Shown: positions 6,775-15,092, numbered from the stretch's first letter. The stretch is 15,549 bases of DNA from Bacillota bacterium (GCA_023414985.1 JAEZLY010000304.1:1-15549); one strand, 5' to 3'. Notes: generated from the sequence alone by a model not told the origin. Numbers and translations are program-made.

Positions 6775-8091
6775 ATGGAATTTCTTAAGAACATAAATAA
6801 CCTTCTATGGGGCATTCCTCTGCCCGTTCTACTTTTTGGTTCCCATATTTATTATACCTTCCGCTTAAAAGGGGTTCAAAAGCATATCGGTAAAGCAATC
6901 CGCATCTCCTTCCGCCCGGATAACGAGGGTGAGGGTGATTTAAGCGGCTTTGCTGCTTTATCGGCTACCCTTGCTGCAACGATCGGCACCGGAAATATTG
7001 TTGGTATCTCCACAGCTATTGCACTCGGTGGTCCCGGAGCAATTCTCTGGTGCTGGCTTACGGGCATCCTCGGTATGGCAACTACCTACGCAGAGTGCTA
7101 TCTCGGTATTAAGTACCGTCGCAAGACCTCGGATGGGACCTTTATCGGAGGGCCAATGTATGCTCTGGAAGATGGATTAAAACAGAAGTGGCTTGCTGTC
7201 ATCTTCTGTATATTCACCCTGATTGCATCCTACGGAGTCGGGTGTTCCACTCAGGCCAGAGCGGTCACCCAGACAATGCATACCCTATGGGGACTGCCGG
7301 AATATGCAGTCGGTATGGCAGTAGCTGTCTGTGTCGGCTTAGTCATCGTCGGCGGTATCAAGTCTATCGGGAATATATGCAGTAAACTGGTTCCTGCTAT
7401 GAGTGCTTTTTATATCCTAGGTTGTGTCATTCTTTTGATCATTAACCTTCCCTATCTTCCTGCTGCCGTCGGCTTCATTCTACGCTCTGCTTTTCAACCT
7501 TCCAAGCTTCCTGCTGCTGTTGCAGGGGGTTTTATTGGCAGTACGATAAAGTCGGCTGCAAGATATGGTATCGCACGGGGACTCTTTACCAATGAGGCGG
7601 GTCTGGGTACTGCTGCCATCGCAGCTGCAGGCGCCAAGACCAGTGAGCCGGGAAGGCAGGCCTTGATCTCCATGAGTGCTACCTTCTGGGACACGGTGGT
7701 GATCTGTGCCATCACAGGACTTGTCATTGTCACCAATCTGATCAAACGTCCGGAATCGGCAGGAGGATATTCTTTCGCGGAGCTTACGACTGCTGCTTTT
7801 GATGCGCTGCCCTATGGCAACGTGCTTTTAGGACTTTCCCTCATTGCTTTTGCCGTAGCCACCTTAATCGGATGGTCCTATTTCGGTGAAAAAGCGGTAG
7901 AATACCTATTCGGAAAATCCGGAATCGGTACCTACCGCATTTGTTATATCATAATGATTTTTATCGGATCTATCTTATCTCTGGAGCTGGTCTGGGAACT
8001 GACCGATCTGGTAAATGCTTTTATGGCCTTACCAAATCTCGCCTGCCTGTATTTTCTCAGAAAACAGGTACTGCCTTTTGAGGATGAATAG
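6775..8091 (+). CDS. Sodium:alanine/glycine symporter (AGCS family)
   Basis: 438 aa, a little short for a family of roughly 440-550 aa. This inner-membrane carrier imports alanine or glycine with a cation. It has about ten or eleven hydrophobic segments. The family signature GTGNIVGISTAIALGGPGA is at 71-89, TNEAGLGTAAIAAAGA at 272-287, RQALISMSATFWDT at 294-307, and GWSYFGEKA at 366-374. The N-terminus (LWGIPLPVLLFG) fits the usual start. The ribosome site is weak (AGGGA, 6759-6763, 11 nt away). TATACT at 6713-6718 may be a -10 without a good -35. Its place after ddl-murF suggests alanine supply for the cell wall, but the MITE-like element and 324 bp separate them. Substrate is not proven. 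Confidence 0.93.
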   Translation: MEFLKNINNLLWGIPLPVLLFGSHIYYTFRLKGVQKHIGKAIRISFRPDNEGEGDLSGFAALSATLAATIGTGNIVGISTAIALGGPGAILWCWLTGILGMATTYAECYLGIKYRRKTSDGTFIGGPMYALEDGLKQKWLAVIFCIFTLIASYGVGCSTQARAVTQTMHTLWGLPEYAVGMAVAVCVGLVIVGGIKSIGNICSKLVPAMSAFYILGCVILLIINLPYLPAAVGFILRSAFQPSKLPAAVAGGFIGSTIKSAARYGIARGLFTNEAGLGTAAIAAAGAKTSEPGRQALISMSATFWDTVVICAITGLVIVTNLIKRPESAGGYSFAELTTAAFDALPYGNVLLGLSLIAFAVATLIGWSYFGEKAVEYLFGKSGIGTYRICYIIMIFIGSILSLELVWELTDLVNAFMALPNLACLYFLRKQVLPFEDE

Positions 8092-8114
8092 TAACCCGCT
8101 TAATTCGAACTGTA

Positions 8115-8675
8115 CTACTCTGTATAGTGCATATACTGGATTTGATCCGAGATCCTCTTTGCTTCCTCTGCGCCCTTCAGCTTACGGATGATCGCCAGAG
8201 AAAAATCAATTGCCGTCCCCATTCCCCTGGATGTGATAATATTGCCATCAATCACTACTGTCTCCTTCATAATCCTGGCACCATGCAGTGCCTCCTCATG
8301 TCCGGGATAGCAGGTGGCTTTCTTTCCTTCCAGTAATCCTTTTAATCCGAGAACTCTGGGTGCTGCGCAGATTGCTGCAATTTTCTTTTTCTTAGCCGCG
8401 AAGTCCTTCAACAGAGCATCCAGACCGGGGTGCTCTCCGAGATTCTTCGTACCGGGCATACCACCGGGCAGCACAAGCATGTCGGCGTCGGAATAATCCA
8501 GATTATTAAATAAAGCTTCCGCTACAGTTGTAATCCTATGAGAACCTGTGACCAGCATACTGCCGGTCATGGATATCGTGACAATATCCACATTTGCTCT
8601 TCTAAGCAAATCCACTACTGTTAATGCCTCAATTTCTTCATAACCATCCGCCAGAAATATATATACCTTAGCCAC
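8115..8675 (-). CDS. DJ-1/PfpI family protein
   Basis: 186 aa, typical of the DJ-1/YajL branch. The fold places a reactive cysteine at a nucleophile elbow: Cys103 in AAICAAPRVLG, with the conserved Glu16 in GYEEIEA and His126 in YPGHEEA. PGGMPGTKNL is at 70-79. Members are linked to glyoxal and oxidative stress handling, but the exact activity is uncertain. The start is GTG (8673-8675), supported by AAGGAG (8684-8689) 8 nt upstream. It converges on the symporter gene with only 23 bp between stops and no clear terminator there. It has its own sigma-A promoter, so it is not necessarily part of a unit with the upstream surface-protein gene. Confidence 0.93.
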   Translation of the reverse strand: MAKVYIFLADGYEEIEALTVVDLLRRANVDIVTISMTGSMLVTGSHRITTVAEALFNNLDYSDADMLVLPGGMPGTKNLGEHPGLDALLKDFAAKKKKIAAICAAPRVLGLKGLLEGKKATCYPGHEEALHGARIMKETVVIDGNIITSRGMGTAIDFSLAIIRKLKGAEEAKRISDQIQYMHYTE

Positions 8676-8706
8676 TGTCGTTTCTCCTTCCGTACCTTTT
8701 TATCAT

Positions 8707-8735
8707 ATTATAAGATTTCCTTCAGATCAAATCAA
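8707..8735 (-). promoter_or_regulatory. Sigma-A promoter for the DJ-1 family gene
   Basis: On the minus strand, TTGATT (8730-8735) and a perfect TATAAT (8707-8712) are separated by exactly 17 nt. The start would be near 8700, about 25 nt before the GTG codon. This is among the best promoter matches in the window. Confidence 0.8.
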
Positions 8736-8759
8736 TACTTATCGTAGTAATCTCTTGTT

Positions 8760-10529
8760 CTAGTTTATCATCAAATTCATGACACCTACATTCTTCAAAG
8801 TCAGCAGAGGCTTGCAGGCATCCGAATGCTGCCTCTTTCCCGAAGGCTCAATACAAAGAATATAATAATCATCATAAGGTACACAAAATTCAAAGCAACC
8901 ACAGCAGCCAATTGTTACGCATTTTAAAAGTCTCTTGCCGTTAGCACAGCCTCGGTACAGCTTTACATCCCATTCATGCTGACAATTGCAGCTGCAGCCC
9001 CAGATACATCCGTAAATAACGCCGGGTTCTATCATACATTCCTTCTCGCATTCCTCTTCTTCACAGGGTACAGGAACCGGAACAGGGACTTCTATAATAA
9101 TGTTCGTTATTGCTTCCGGGCAAGGTGCCGGTGCTGGACAAGGTGCCGGTGCTGGGCAAGGTGCCGGTGTTGGGCAAGGTGCCGGTGCAGGGCAGGGTAC
9201 CGGTGGTGGAGGGGTAGGGCATACGGGACAAGGTGGGGCTTCCGGAGCCGGTGGCGGAGGCGGAACTGGCCGTGGAACGGGTGCCGGTTGGGGTGCTGGT
9301 GCCGGTCGTGGTGCAGGAGCTGGTCGCGGTGCGGGGGCCGGCTGTGGTACCGGGGCCGGTCGTGGTGCGGGGGCCGGCTGCGGGGCTGGCGCTGGTCTGG
9401 GCACTGGTGTCGGCTGTGGTGCAGGGGCTGGTCGCGGTGCGGGGGCAGGCTGCGGGGCAGGAGCTGGTTGTGGTACAGGGGCTGGGGCTGGTGCAGGAGC
9501 CTCCTCACCGCAGCTTACTCCACCGACAAAGGGATACAGATGGAATTCGAAACCACTGGCCGGATTAACTGCAAACGCTCCCAGAGCTGCATTACCGCTT
9601 ACGGTTCCACCGGTATTGTGGGCATGAAACATGGCATCGGGAGCCAGGATACTTCCCCAGACAGCAGCCGGGACTTCCATATAGATATCCCTTGCATCCT
9701 CAAACACATAGAGTGTACGATCCGCCATATTCTCCGCTCCCCAAAGTCCGTATTGCATATGCGCATTCGGACCGGTTCGAAAAACAACAATAGCCAGACT
9801 TCCCTGCGGTATTTCAAAGCGAATTTCTTTATTCAACAATCCGTTCGGTGAGACATCAATCCGGAATACATTTTGTCTGGGATCATTTCCCCTAAGAATC
9901 CATTCATGGTAGTGTTCCGTAACTGTACCATTCGCTTCCATATTAACGATACAATCAAATGCGTTTGTGATACTATTCCTTGCGTCAGTGAAGAAGCCAT
10001 TCACATCAGCATTAATTCTTCTTGCAGGAATATACCTCGGTACATCATAGCTTGAAATAACATAATGTGTATTATGATCACTAACCCGCCAATATCTGCT
10101 GCCATTCTCTGCATGGTATAGCTCCGTCAATACTCTGACCTGATCCGGGCTCCCGTCCTTCCCTATCATGTAGGTACTGCCACCGGCTGCTCTGAAGTTC
10201 CCTCCAACAACTACATGCCCGTTTACAACCAAAGGGCCCTGCATCGCAACATTTCTTCCCACGAGAAAACGTACATTTTTAGGTGTATAGCCGGTTCCGG
10301 TCAGCTTAACATCATTCCCGAACGCTAACGTCAATCCTCTTGGGCTGACAAAGCTTCCGCCTACTGCCATCGCACCTTTCGTATCTACAATGTTATTCGC
10401 ATCACCAAAGATAATTGCATTAAAGTAAGAGGCTGTTCCGAAGGGTTGACCTACGATATCATACCAGACGATATCATCATATGGTATTCCGGCCCCGGAT
10501 CGTGCCTCTCTTTCCTGATTGCTATTCAT
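8760..10529 (-). CDS. Choice-of-anchor-A protein with Pro-rich stalk and Cys-rich tail
   Basis: 589 aa. Residues about 36-335 match the choice-of-anchor-A domain: FNAIIFGDANNIVDTKGAMA, then VGGSF, and GSILAPDAMFHAHN near the end. Then comes a Pro/Ala stalk with PAPAPR and PAPAPQ units (about 344-425), a PAPCP-type segment (to about 471) and a tail with 15 cysteines, including CIWGCSCNC and CVTIGCCGC. No signal peptide, LPXTG motif or membrane anchor is visible. That, with many cysteines, would suit a spore-coat or exosporium protein made in the mother cell; this is inference, and a surface adhesin is the alternative. The start MNSNQE (10527-10529) has AAGGAGG (10535-10541) just upstream; an upstream TTG is rejected. 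No sporulation promoter was clear. Confidence 0.85.
   Translation of the reverse strand: MNSNQEREARSGAGIPYDDIVWYDIVGQPFGTASYFNAIIFGDANNIVDTKGAMAVGGSFVSPRGLTLAFGNDVKLTGTGYTPKNVRFLVGRNVAMQGPLVVNGHVVVGGNFRAAGGSTYMIGKDGSPDQVRVLTELYHAENGSRYWRVSDHNTHYVISSYDVPRYIPARRINADVNGFFTDARNSITNAFDCIVNMEANGTVTEHYHEWILRGNDPRQNVFRIDVSPNGLLNKEIRFEIPQGSLAIVVFRTGPNAHMQYGLWGAENMADRTLYVFEDARDIYMEVPAAVWGSILAPDAMFHAHNTGGTVSGNAALGAFAVNPASGFEFHLYPFVGGVSCGEEAPAPAPAPVPQPAPAPQPAPAPRPAPAPQPTPVPRPAPAPQPAPAPRPAPVPQPAPAPRPAPAPRPAPAPQPAPVPRPVPPPPPAPEAPPCPVCPTPPPPVPCPAPAPCPTPAPCPAPAPCPAPAPCPEAITNIIIEVPVPVPVPCEEEECEKECMIEPGVIYGCIWGCSCNCQHEWDVKLYRGCANGKRLLKCVTIGCCGCFEFCVPYDDYYILCIEPSGKRQHSDACKPLLTLKNVGVMNLMIN
9117..9500 (-). repeat. 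Degenerate tandem repeats coding the Pro/Ala stalk
   Basis: The DNA is built from short G- and C-rich units, about 18 bp (PAPAPR/PAPAPQ) in the left part of the protein stalk and about 18 bp (CPAPAP) in the later part. Base composition is far richer in GC than the neighbourhood. Such repeats are prone to slippage, so stalk length may vary between strains and assembly may be error-prone. The antisense frame gives a Gly-rich artefact. Confidence 0.85.
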
Positions 10530-10656
10530 AGTAACCTCCTTGAAATACGGTAATATTCCAGTATCCAATATCTCAATTACAGTTTATTCATCAGACTGAT
10601 ATTCGTGCACATTACGGCCCTGACGATCCCGTTTGCATTGCAAAACATCGCAGAAT

Positions 10657-10694
10657 AAAAATGAGACCGTTTTCAAACACATAAAACAGCCTCA
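10657..10694 (-). terminator. Intrinsic terminator after the second RCK gene
   Basis: On the minus strand TGAGGCTGTTTT (10683-10694) pairs with AAAACGGTCTCA (10662-10673), a 12-bp stem with two G-U pairs and a 9-nt loop. A five-U tract follows (10657-10661). It lies about 48 bp past the stop codon and ends the potassium cluster before the surface-protein gene. Confidence 0.75.
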
Positions 10695-10741
10695 GTTCTT
10701 TTCTATATTTGATTATCTACAACATGTCCTGTTTCTTTGGC

Positions 10742-11419
10742 TTAATGACCTCCTGTCAGAAACGCCTCAAATTTCTTAATATGATCCCTTTTACCGACAA
10801 CAACAGCTATATCATTTTCACTCAACATAAGATCTGCAGTAATTTCCGTTGTTGTCTTATTAGCATGCTCCAATGCAATTACATTCAGTTTGAACTTCTT
10901 TCGAATCCCGGCCTGCAGAACTGTCTGCCCGGCAATTCGATCTGTCAGCTTAAGCTCAGTAATCGTAATGTCATCGTTCAGCGTGATATAGTCCATGACT
11001 CTGGAGGAAAGAAGACGATTAGCCAAACGGACTGCCATATCATGCTCAGGATAAATAACCTCCGCACCGAGCTTCTCCAGAATACTTCCCTGCTCCAGGC
11101 TGAGTGCTTTGGCAATTACCCTGGGAACTCCCATACTGATCACATTCAGAGTTGTTAATATACTGACATCCACCTTTTCGGCAATACAGATTACGACTGT
11201 TTCACAATTTTGAATTCCGGCCTGTTCTAAAGCTTCTTTTGTCAGATCCCCGACTACTAAAGCATTATCCGTCAAATGGCGGATCTGTCTGATCTTACTC
11301 TCGCTGCTGTCAAGTACCAGAACCTCTCTCTTGGATTCGGCTAATGTAGTAGCCAATGAAGTCCCAAAACGTCCCAGTCCGATGACACCAAATTCTATGG
11401 TTGGTTTATGCTGTCCCAT
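10742..11419 (-). CDS. ktrA: KtrA/TrkA-type RCK potassium-uptake regulatory subunit (second copy)
   Basis: 225 aa. This cytosolic RCK protein forms a ring on a KtrB/TrkH channel and gates it in response to bound nucleotide. The RCK_N domain carries GLGRFG at 14-19 and an acidic Asp37 at the end of the second strand. The RCK_C domain (about 135-220) is where c-di-AMP binds in some relatives. It aligns without gaps for nearly its full length with the other RCK protein (13006-13680), more than half identical by eye. The start MGQHKP (11417-11419) is chosen for its upstream GGAGG; a TTG further up is rejected. It follows the CNNM gene by 45 nt and is probably cotranscribed with it, ending at the terminator near 10670. 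Confidence 0.92.
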   Translation of the reverse strand: MGQHKPTIEFGVIGLGRFGTSLATTLAESKREVLVLDSSESKIRQIRHLTDNALVVGDLTKEALEQAGIQNCETVVICIAEKVDVSILTTLNVISMGVPRVIAKALSLEQGSILEKLGAEVIYPEHDMAVRLANRLLSSRVMDYITLNDDITITELKLTDRIAGQTVLQAGIRKKFKLNVIALEHANKTTTEITADLMLSENDIAVVVGKRDHIKKFEAFLTGGH

Positions 11420-11464
11420 ATCTGTCCCCTCCTTCATATAATTGAATTGAGTTTTCAATCCGTC

Positions 11465-12796
11465 TTATTCTTCCGGTTGTTCTTCTTCTTTTTTTCCGAT
11501 ATACAGCTTTACTTTATCAATTCTCTTATTCTTAACACTCTCCAATTTGAAAACCAGGTTTTCAATCTCTATCGTACGGTCGTCATTTTCCTGGGGAATG
11601 CTTCCCATATGATCAATCAGGAAACCTGACAAGGTATCGTAGTTTTCCGAATACAGCTCCAGATCCAGGTGATTATTAATCTCATCCAGTGTCATAAGTC
11701 CGTCAATCAGATAGGTTGAATCATCAATCTTCTTAATCTTAAAATGCACCGGATCATACTCATCCTCGATGTCACCCATGACCTCTTCCACCAAATCCTC
11801 CATTGTGACAATACCGGCAAACCCGCCATATTCGTCAATCAGAACGGCTATCTGCTTTTTTGACAGCTGCAGCTCCCGCATCAAATCCTTAATAATTTTG
11901 CTTTCCGGGACAAGATAAGGCTTTTTCATTATGCCTCTGACATCCACATTCTTATAGCCGCGCTTTACCGCTTCTTTCAAGAAATCCTTAATATAAAGCA
12001 TACCGATAATATTATCGACATCCTCTTCATAAACCGGGATACGGGTATATTTGGTCTTCAGCAGCTCTTCCAAATATTCTTCCTTGGGTTCCGCAATATC
12101 TATGGCAAATACATTAATTCGGGGGGTCATGATTTCTTTGGCAATCTTTTCATCAAATTCCATGATGGAATTAATCATTTCCTTCTCTTTCTTATTCAGT
12201 ACGCCATGAGCCTGCCCTTCATTTACAAGAGAAATCAATTCCTCTCTGGATAATATCTCCTCTGTGTTCCCCTCTCTGATACCAAAAGGCCTTGTTACCA
12301 AATTAGTGGACAAGGTAAGCAGTTTGATAAAGGGTGATGCAACCCCGGAAACTGCCTTGATCGGCTTTACGCAAAACATACTGATTGCCTCAGGCCTCTG
12401 AAGTGCTATCTTCTTAGGAACCAGCTCACCGAAAACAAGTGTGAAATAGGATAAGATCAAGGTTACGACTATCAATGAAATCTGATTTCCGTAGGCTATA
12501 TTATGCTCCTCCAGCCACTGGCCAAGAGGATGTGATAATCCGGAAGCAGCCGATGCACTGGAGAAGAAGCCCGCCAGTGTAATGGCAACCTGTATCGTTG
12601 ATAAGAACTTTGTCGGCTCCTCTAAAAACTTAACCACCAGCTTCGCACTCTTTTTTCCTTCCTCTGCATATCTTCTTATTTTAGATTTGTTCGAAGATAC
12701 CATAGCCATCTCTGCACAGGAAAAAAACGCATTGATCAAGGTAAGCAACACCAGTATAATAAGCTGACCTATTATCTTGTTAGTGTCAGACGGCAT
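11465..12796 (-). CDS. CNNM/CorC-type (hemolysin-like) CBS-domain membrane protein
   Basis: 443 aa from the chosen start. The CNNM transmembrane domain (about 9-165) has several hydrophobic helices and the conserved FGELVPKKIALQRPE (122-136). A CBS pair follows (about 220-275 and 285-340), with the second containing IDEYGGFAGIVTMEDLVEE. The CorC/HlyC C-terminal domain covers about 352-436. Relatives are linked to magnesium or other cation export and resistance; the old hemolysin name is not evidence of toxicity. GGAGG (12807-12811) lies 10 nt before the chosen ATG (12794-12796); an ATG three codons upstream (12803-12805) is only 1 nt from it. It lies between two RCK genes and has its own promoter. 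Confidence 0.92.
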   Translation of the reverse strand: MPSDTNKIIGQLIILVLLTLINAFFSCAEMAMVSSNKSKIRRYAEEGKKSAKLVVKFLEEPTKFLSTIQVAITLAGFFSSASAASGLSHPLGQWLEEHNIAYGNQISLIVVTLILSYFTLVFGELVPKKIALQRPEAISMFCVKPIKAVSGVASPFIKLLTLSTNLVTRPFGIREGNTEEILSREELISLVNEGQAHGVLNKKEKEMINSIMEFDEKIAKEIMTPRINVFAIDIAEPKEEYLEELLKTKYTRIPVYEEDVDNIIGMLYIKDFLKEAVKRGYKNVDVRGIMKKPYLVPESKIIKDLMRELQLSKKQIAVLIDEYGGFAGIVTMEDLVEEVMGDIEDEYDPVHFKIKKIDDSTYLIDGLMTLDEINNHLDLELYSENYDTLSGFLIDHMGSIPQENDDRTIEIENLVFKLESVKNKRIDKVKLYIGKKEEEQPEE

Positions 12797-12818
12797 TTTA
12801 TTCATTCCTCCAAAGTAA

Positions 12819-12836
12819 CGTCTCTCCTCTGAGACG
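12819..12836 (-). promoter_or_regulatory. Hairpin in the CNNM leader just upstream of the ribosome site
   Basis: A perfect 6-bp stem CGTCTC/GAGACG with a 6-nt loop AGAGGA lies 7 nt before the GGAGG of the CNNM gene. It could affect translation or mRNA stability. The loop itself resembles a ribosome-binding sequence. Confidence 0.4.
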
Positions 12837-12875
12837 AATTATTTGTACCTATATTCTTCAAATAGTACAGATGTT

Positions 12876-12905
12876 AGTATATCACAATTTTCCCGTGATT
12901 ACCAA
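12876..12905 (-). promoter_or_regulatory. Sigma-A promoter for CNNM-ktrA2
   Basis: On the minus strand, TTGGTA (12900-12905) and TATACT (12876-12881) are 18 nt apart, with TG one base before the -10. The transcript would begin near 12869, about 73 nt before the CNNM start. It shows that the second RCK gene does not depend on the ktrB transcript. Confidence 0.7.
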
Positions 12906-12935
12906 TGATATATTGGCAATGTCCACAGGTATCAG

Positions 12936-12965
12936 AAAAATGGAACTTATAAAACAAGAGGTTCC
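12936..12965 (-). terminator. Weak candidate terminator of ktrB-ktrA1
   Basis: On the minus strand GGAAC (12961-12965) pairs with GTTCC (12942-12946), followed by A and five U residues (12936-12940 after one base). The stem is only 5 bp. Other short inverted repeats, TGCAAA/TTTGCA and ACAAGA/TCTTGT, occur in 12950-13020, so the exact structure is uncertain. Confidence 0.35.
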
Positions 12966-13005
12966 TGCAAAATATTACATTTGCAAAAACCCCCGTAGTA
13001 AGGTT

Positions 13006-13680
13006 CTATGGTCTTGTTAAAAAATTTTCCAGCTTGGCAATGTTTTCCCTCTTACCAATCACTACAATGTTATCGCCCTTATTAAGTATAAAATCAGGTG
13101 CTATTTCAGTTGTTGTCTCACCGCTGTGCTCAAGTGCAATGATATTCAGGTTATATTTCTGGCGGAAATTCGCTTGCTGTACGCTCTGATTGGCGAGCTT
13201 CTCCGTCAGTCTTAACTCCGTAATCGCAATATCTCCTCTGAGTTCAATCGTCTCCATGATGCTGGAATTGATCAGCTTATTCGCGAGGCGGACTGCCATA
13301 TCATTCTCCGGATAGATTACTTCAGCTCCGATCTTCTCCAGAATCAAACCTTGTTCATAGCTCATTGCTCTGGCAATGACCCGGGGAATTCCCATGCTGA
13401 TCACATTCAGCGCGGTAAGAATTCCGACATCAATGCTGTCACCGATACAGATAATCACGGTACCGCAATTCTGAATACCCGAATCCTGTAAGGTTTCTTT
13501 ATCATAAGTTCCGACAACAAATGCACTTTCCGTATAATTGCGGACTTGCTTTACACGGCTTTCCATGGTATCAATCGCAAGAATTTCCTTTCCCGCATCT
13601 GCCAATGTTCTGGTTAATGCATTGCCAAAACGGCCAAGGCCGATAATACCGAATTCTATTATAGATTTATGATGTAACAT
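13006..13680 (-). CDS. ktrA: KtrA/TrkA-type RCK potassium-uptake regulatory subunit (first copy)
   Basis: 224 aa. It has the same architecture as the copy at 10742-11419: nucleotide-binding GLGRFG at 14-19, Asp37, then NVISMGIPRVIARA and IYPENDMAVRLANKL typical of KtrA, and an RCK_C domain from about 135 onward. The protein gates the KtrB channel from the cytoplasm. It follows ktrB by 63 nt, so this is the likely dedicated partner. GGAGG (13687-13691) lies 6 nt before the ATG. No strong separate promoter is visible in the 63-nt gap, supporting cotranscription with ktrB. Confidence 0.94.
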   Translation of the reverse strand: MLHHKSIIEFGIIGLGRFGNALTRTLADAGKEILAIDTMESRVKQVRNYTESAFVVGTYDKETLQDSGIQNCGTVIICIGDSIDVGILTALNVISMGIPRVIARAMSYEQGLILEKIGAEVIYPENDMAVRLANKLINSSIMETIELRGDIAITELRLTEKLANQSVQQANFRQKYNLNIIALEHSGETTTEIAPDFILNKGDNIVVIGKRENIAKLENFLTRP

Positions 13681-13743
13681 ACTTACCCTCCGTAAGAAAA
13701 TAATAATAACATATAGATTGAGAAAGGTCTTCCTCCTGTATCC

Positions 13744-15036
13744 TTAACCGATTGTAACTGTTTCTTCCGAATAGCATACGCTTGACTTTGGCTTAAAAGC
13801 CCAAAGAGAAGCAACTGTCAACGGACCTACACGTCCGGTATACATCGTCAGCACAATGATAAACTCACTGGCCGGCTTCAAATCCGGAGTAATACCGGTA
13901 GTTAAGCCAACTGTACCGAAGCCCGATACCACTTCAAAAAGCAGCTGTTCAAAGGTATATGCCGGCTCCAGAATACATAACAGTAAGGTACTGAAGCATA
14001 CCAGCAGCATCGCCAGAAAGGCAAGGATAAAAGCCTTGGATATGGTCTCAGTAGGTAATTTTCTTTTAAAAGCAGTGCAATGCCTGTTGCTGGTTGCAGT
14101 AAACGCGCTTCGAAACAGCGTAAAGGCAGTTGTTGTCTTAATACCGCCACCGGTGGAACCGGGGGATGCACCAATAAACATTAAAATAATCAATATAAAT
14201 AAACCTGCGCTCGTGAATTCACCAACAGCATAAGTTGCAAAGCCCGCCGTTCTTGCTGAAGTACTGAAGAAGAAAGCCCCCAGCCAGCTTAAGTTTTCAG
14301 TGAATTTTAACAATAGAGTACCTACCGTAAGCAGTGATACCGTCATCGTTATAACTATTTTAGAATGAAGACTAAGCTTCTTAAAGGAACGTTTATGAAT
14401 AATTTCCTTAATAACTACGAAACCGAGACCACCAAATATAATCAATCCACAGGTAGTCAGATTCAATAAGACATTGGACCGGTAATCAACCAGACCTTTA
14501 AAACCGCCTAAAACATCAAAGCCTGCATTATTAAAGCTGGACACAGCATGGAACATACTGGTTCCGATTGCCCTCGGCAAAGAAAAATCCTGTGAGAAAA
14601 CAATAAAGCTTAAAATAAAGCCTACACTCTCAAAGCACAATGTCATTAGGAGAATGGACTTGATCAGTTTAACAACACCGCGCATCGAGTCCAGATTGAG
14701 TGCTTCCTTTACAATGATTCTGTCTTTAAAATCTACTTTTCTTCTGGCAATCAGCATGAAACCCACGCCTACGGAAGTAACACCGAGACCGCCGATCTGA
14801 ATCAAAAGCGCAACAACGATTTGTCCGAATACGTTATATGTATCATAGGTATCCACTACATTTAAACCTGTAACACATACCGCACTCGTTGATGTAAACA
14901 GGGCATCAATAAATGCAACATCTACTCCCTCCCTGTGGGAAATTGGCAATGTTAATATGATTGCACCCAGTAAAATAACTGTTGCAAAACCCAGAGCAAT
15001 GTAACGTCCCGGATTCATCTTTTTAATAAAACTCAT
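13744..15036 (-). CDS. ktrB: KtrB/TrkH family potassium channel subunit
   Basis: 430 aa, closer to KtrB than to the longer TrkH proteins. It is the membrane pore of a Ktr/Trk potassium uptake system. The four pore loops are visible: TSAVCVTGL (50-58), SSFNNAGFDV (166-175), TSARTAGFAT (259-268) and SGFGTVGLTTG (371-381). The intramembrane gating loop GASPGSTGGGIKTT is at 289-302, and the tail has YTGRVGPLT. The start MSFIKK (15034-15036) is backed by GAGGA (15042-15046) 5 nt upstream; the 18 extra upstream codons of the frame lack a good ribosome site. The ktrA1 gene follows. An 8-bp perfect inverted repeat lies over the presumed -10. Confidence 0.95.
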   Translation of the reverse strand: MSFIKKMNPGRYIALGFATVILLGAIILTLPISHREGVDVAFIDALFTSTSAVCVTGLNVVDTYDTYNVFGQIVVALLIQIGGLGVTSVGVGFMLIARRKVDFKDRIIVKEALNLDSMRGVVKLIKSILLMTLCFESVGFILSFIVFSQDFSLPRAIGTSMFHAVSSFNNAGFDVLGGFKGLVDYRSNVLLNLTTCGLIIFGGLGFVVIKEIIHKRSFKKLSLHSKIVITMTVSLLTVGTLLLKFTENLSWLGAFFFSTSARTAGFATYAVGEFTSAGLFILIILMFIGASPGSTGGGIKTTTAFTLFRSAFTATSNRHCTAFKRKLPTETISKAFILAFLAMLLVCFSTLLLCILEPAYTFEQLLFEVVSGFGTVGLTTGITPDLKPASEFIIVLTMYTGRVGPLTVASLWAFKPKSSVCYSEETVTIG

Positions 15037-15092
15037 GATTATCCTCAATTCCTTGTCTAATAAAATGTAAAAAGTCCGAACAAACAACAATT

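Noticed and set aside
9100..9627. Gly-rich plus-strand frame of 175 codons, like a collagen or PE_PGRS protein
   Set aside because: It is antisense to the Pro/Ala stalk of the choice-of-anchor-A gene; repeats in GC-rich codons keep the opposite strand open.
10530..10568. Upstream TTG start for the surface protein, adding 13 codons
   Set aside because: The near-perfect AAGGAGG lies right before the internal ATG at 10527-10529, and the upstream TTG has no ribosome site.
13683..13737. Mini frame of 9 codons (MLLLFSYGG) with an upstream AGGAGG between ktrB and ktrA1
   Set aside because: The AGGAGG (13732-13737) is 19 nt from the ATG, too far for normal initiation, and the peptide has no recognisable feature; a coupling role cannot be shown.
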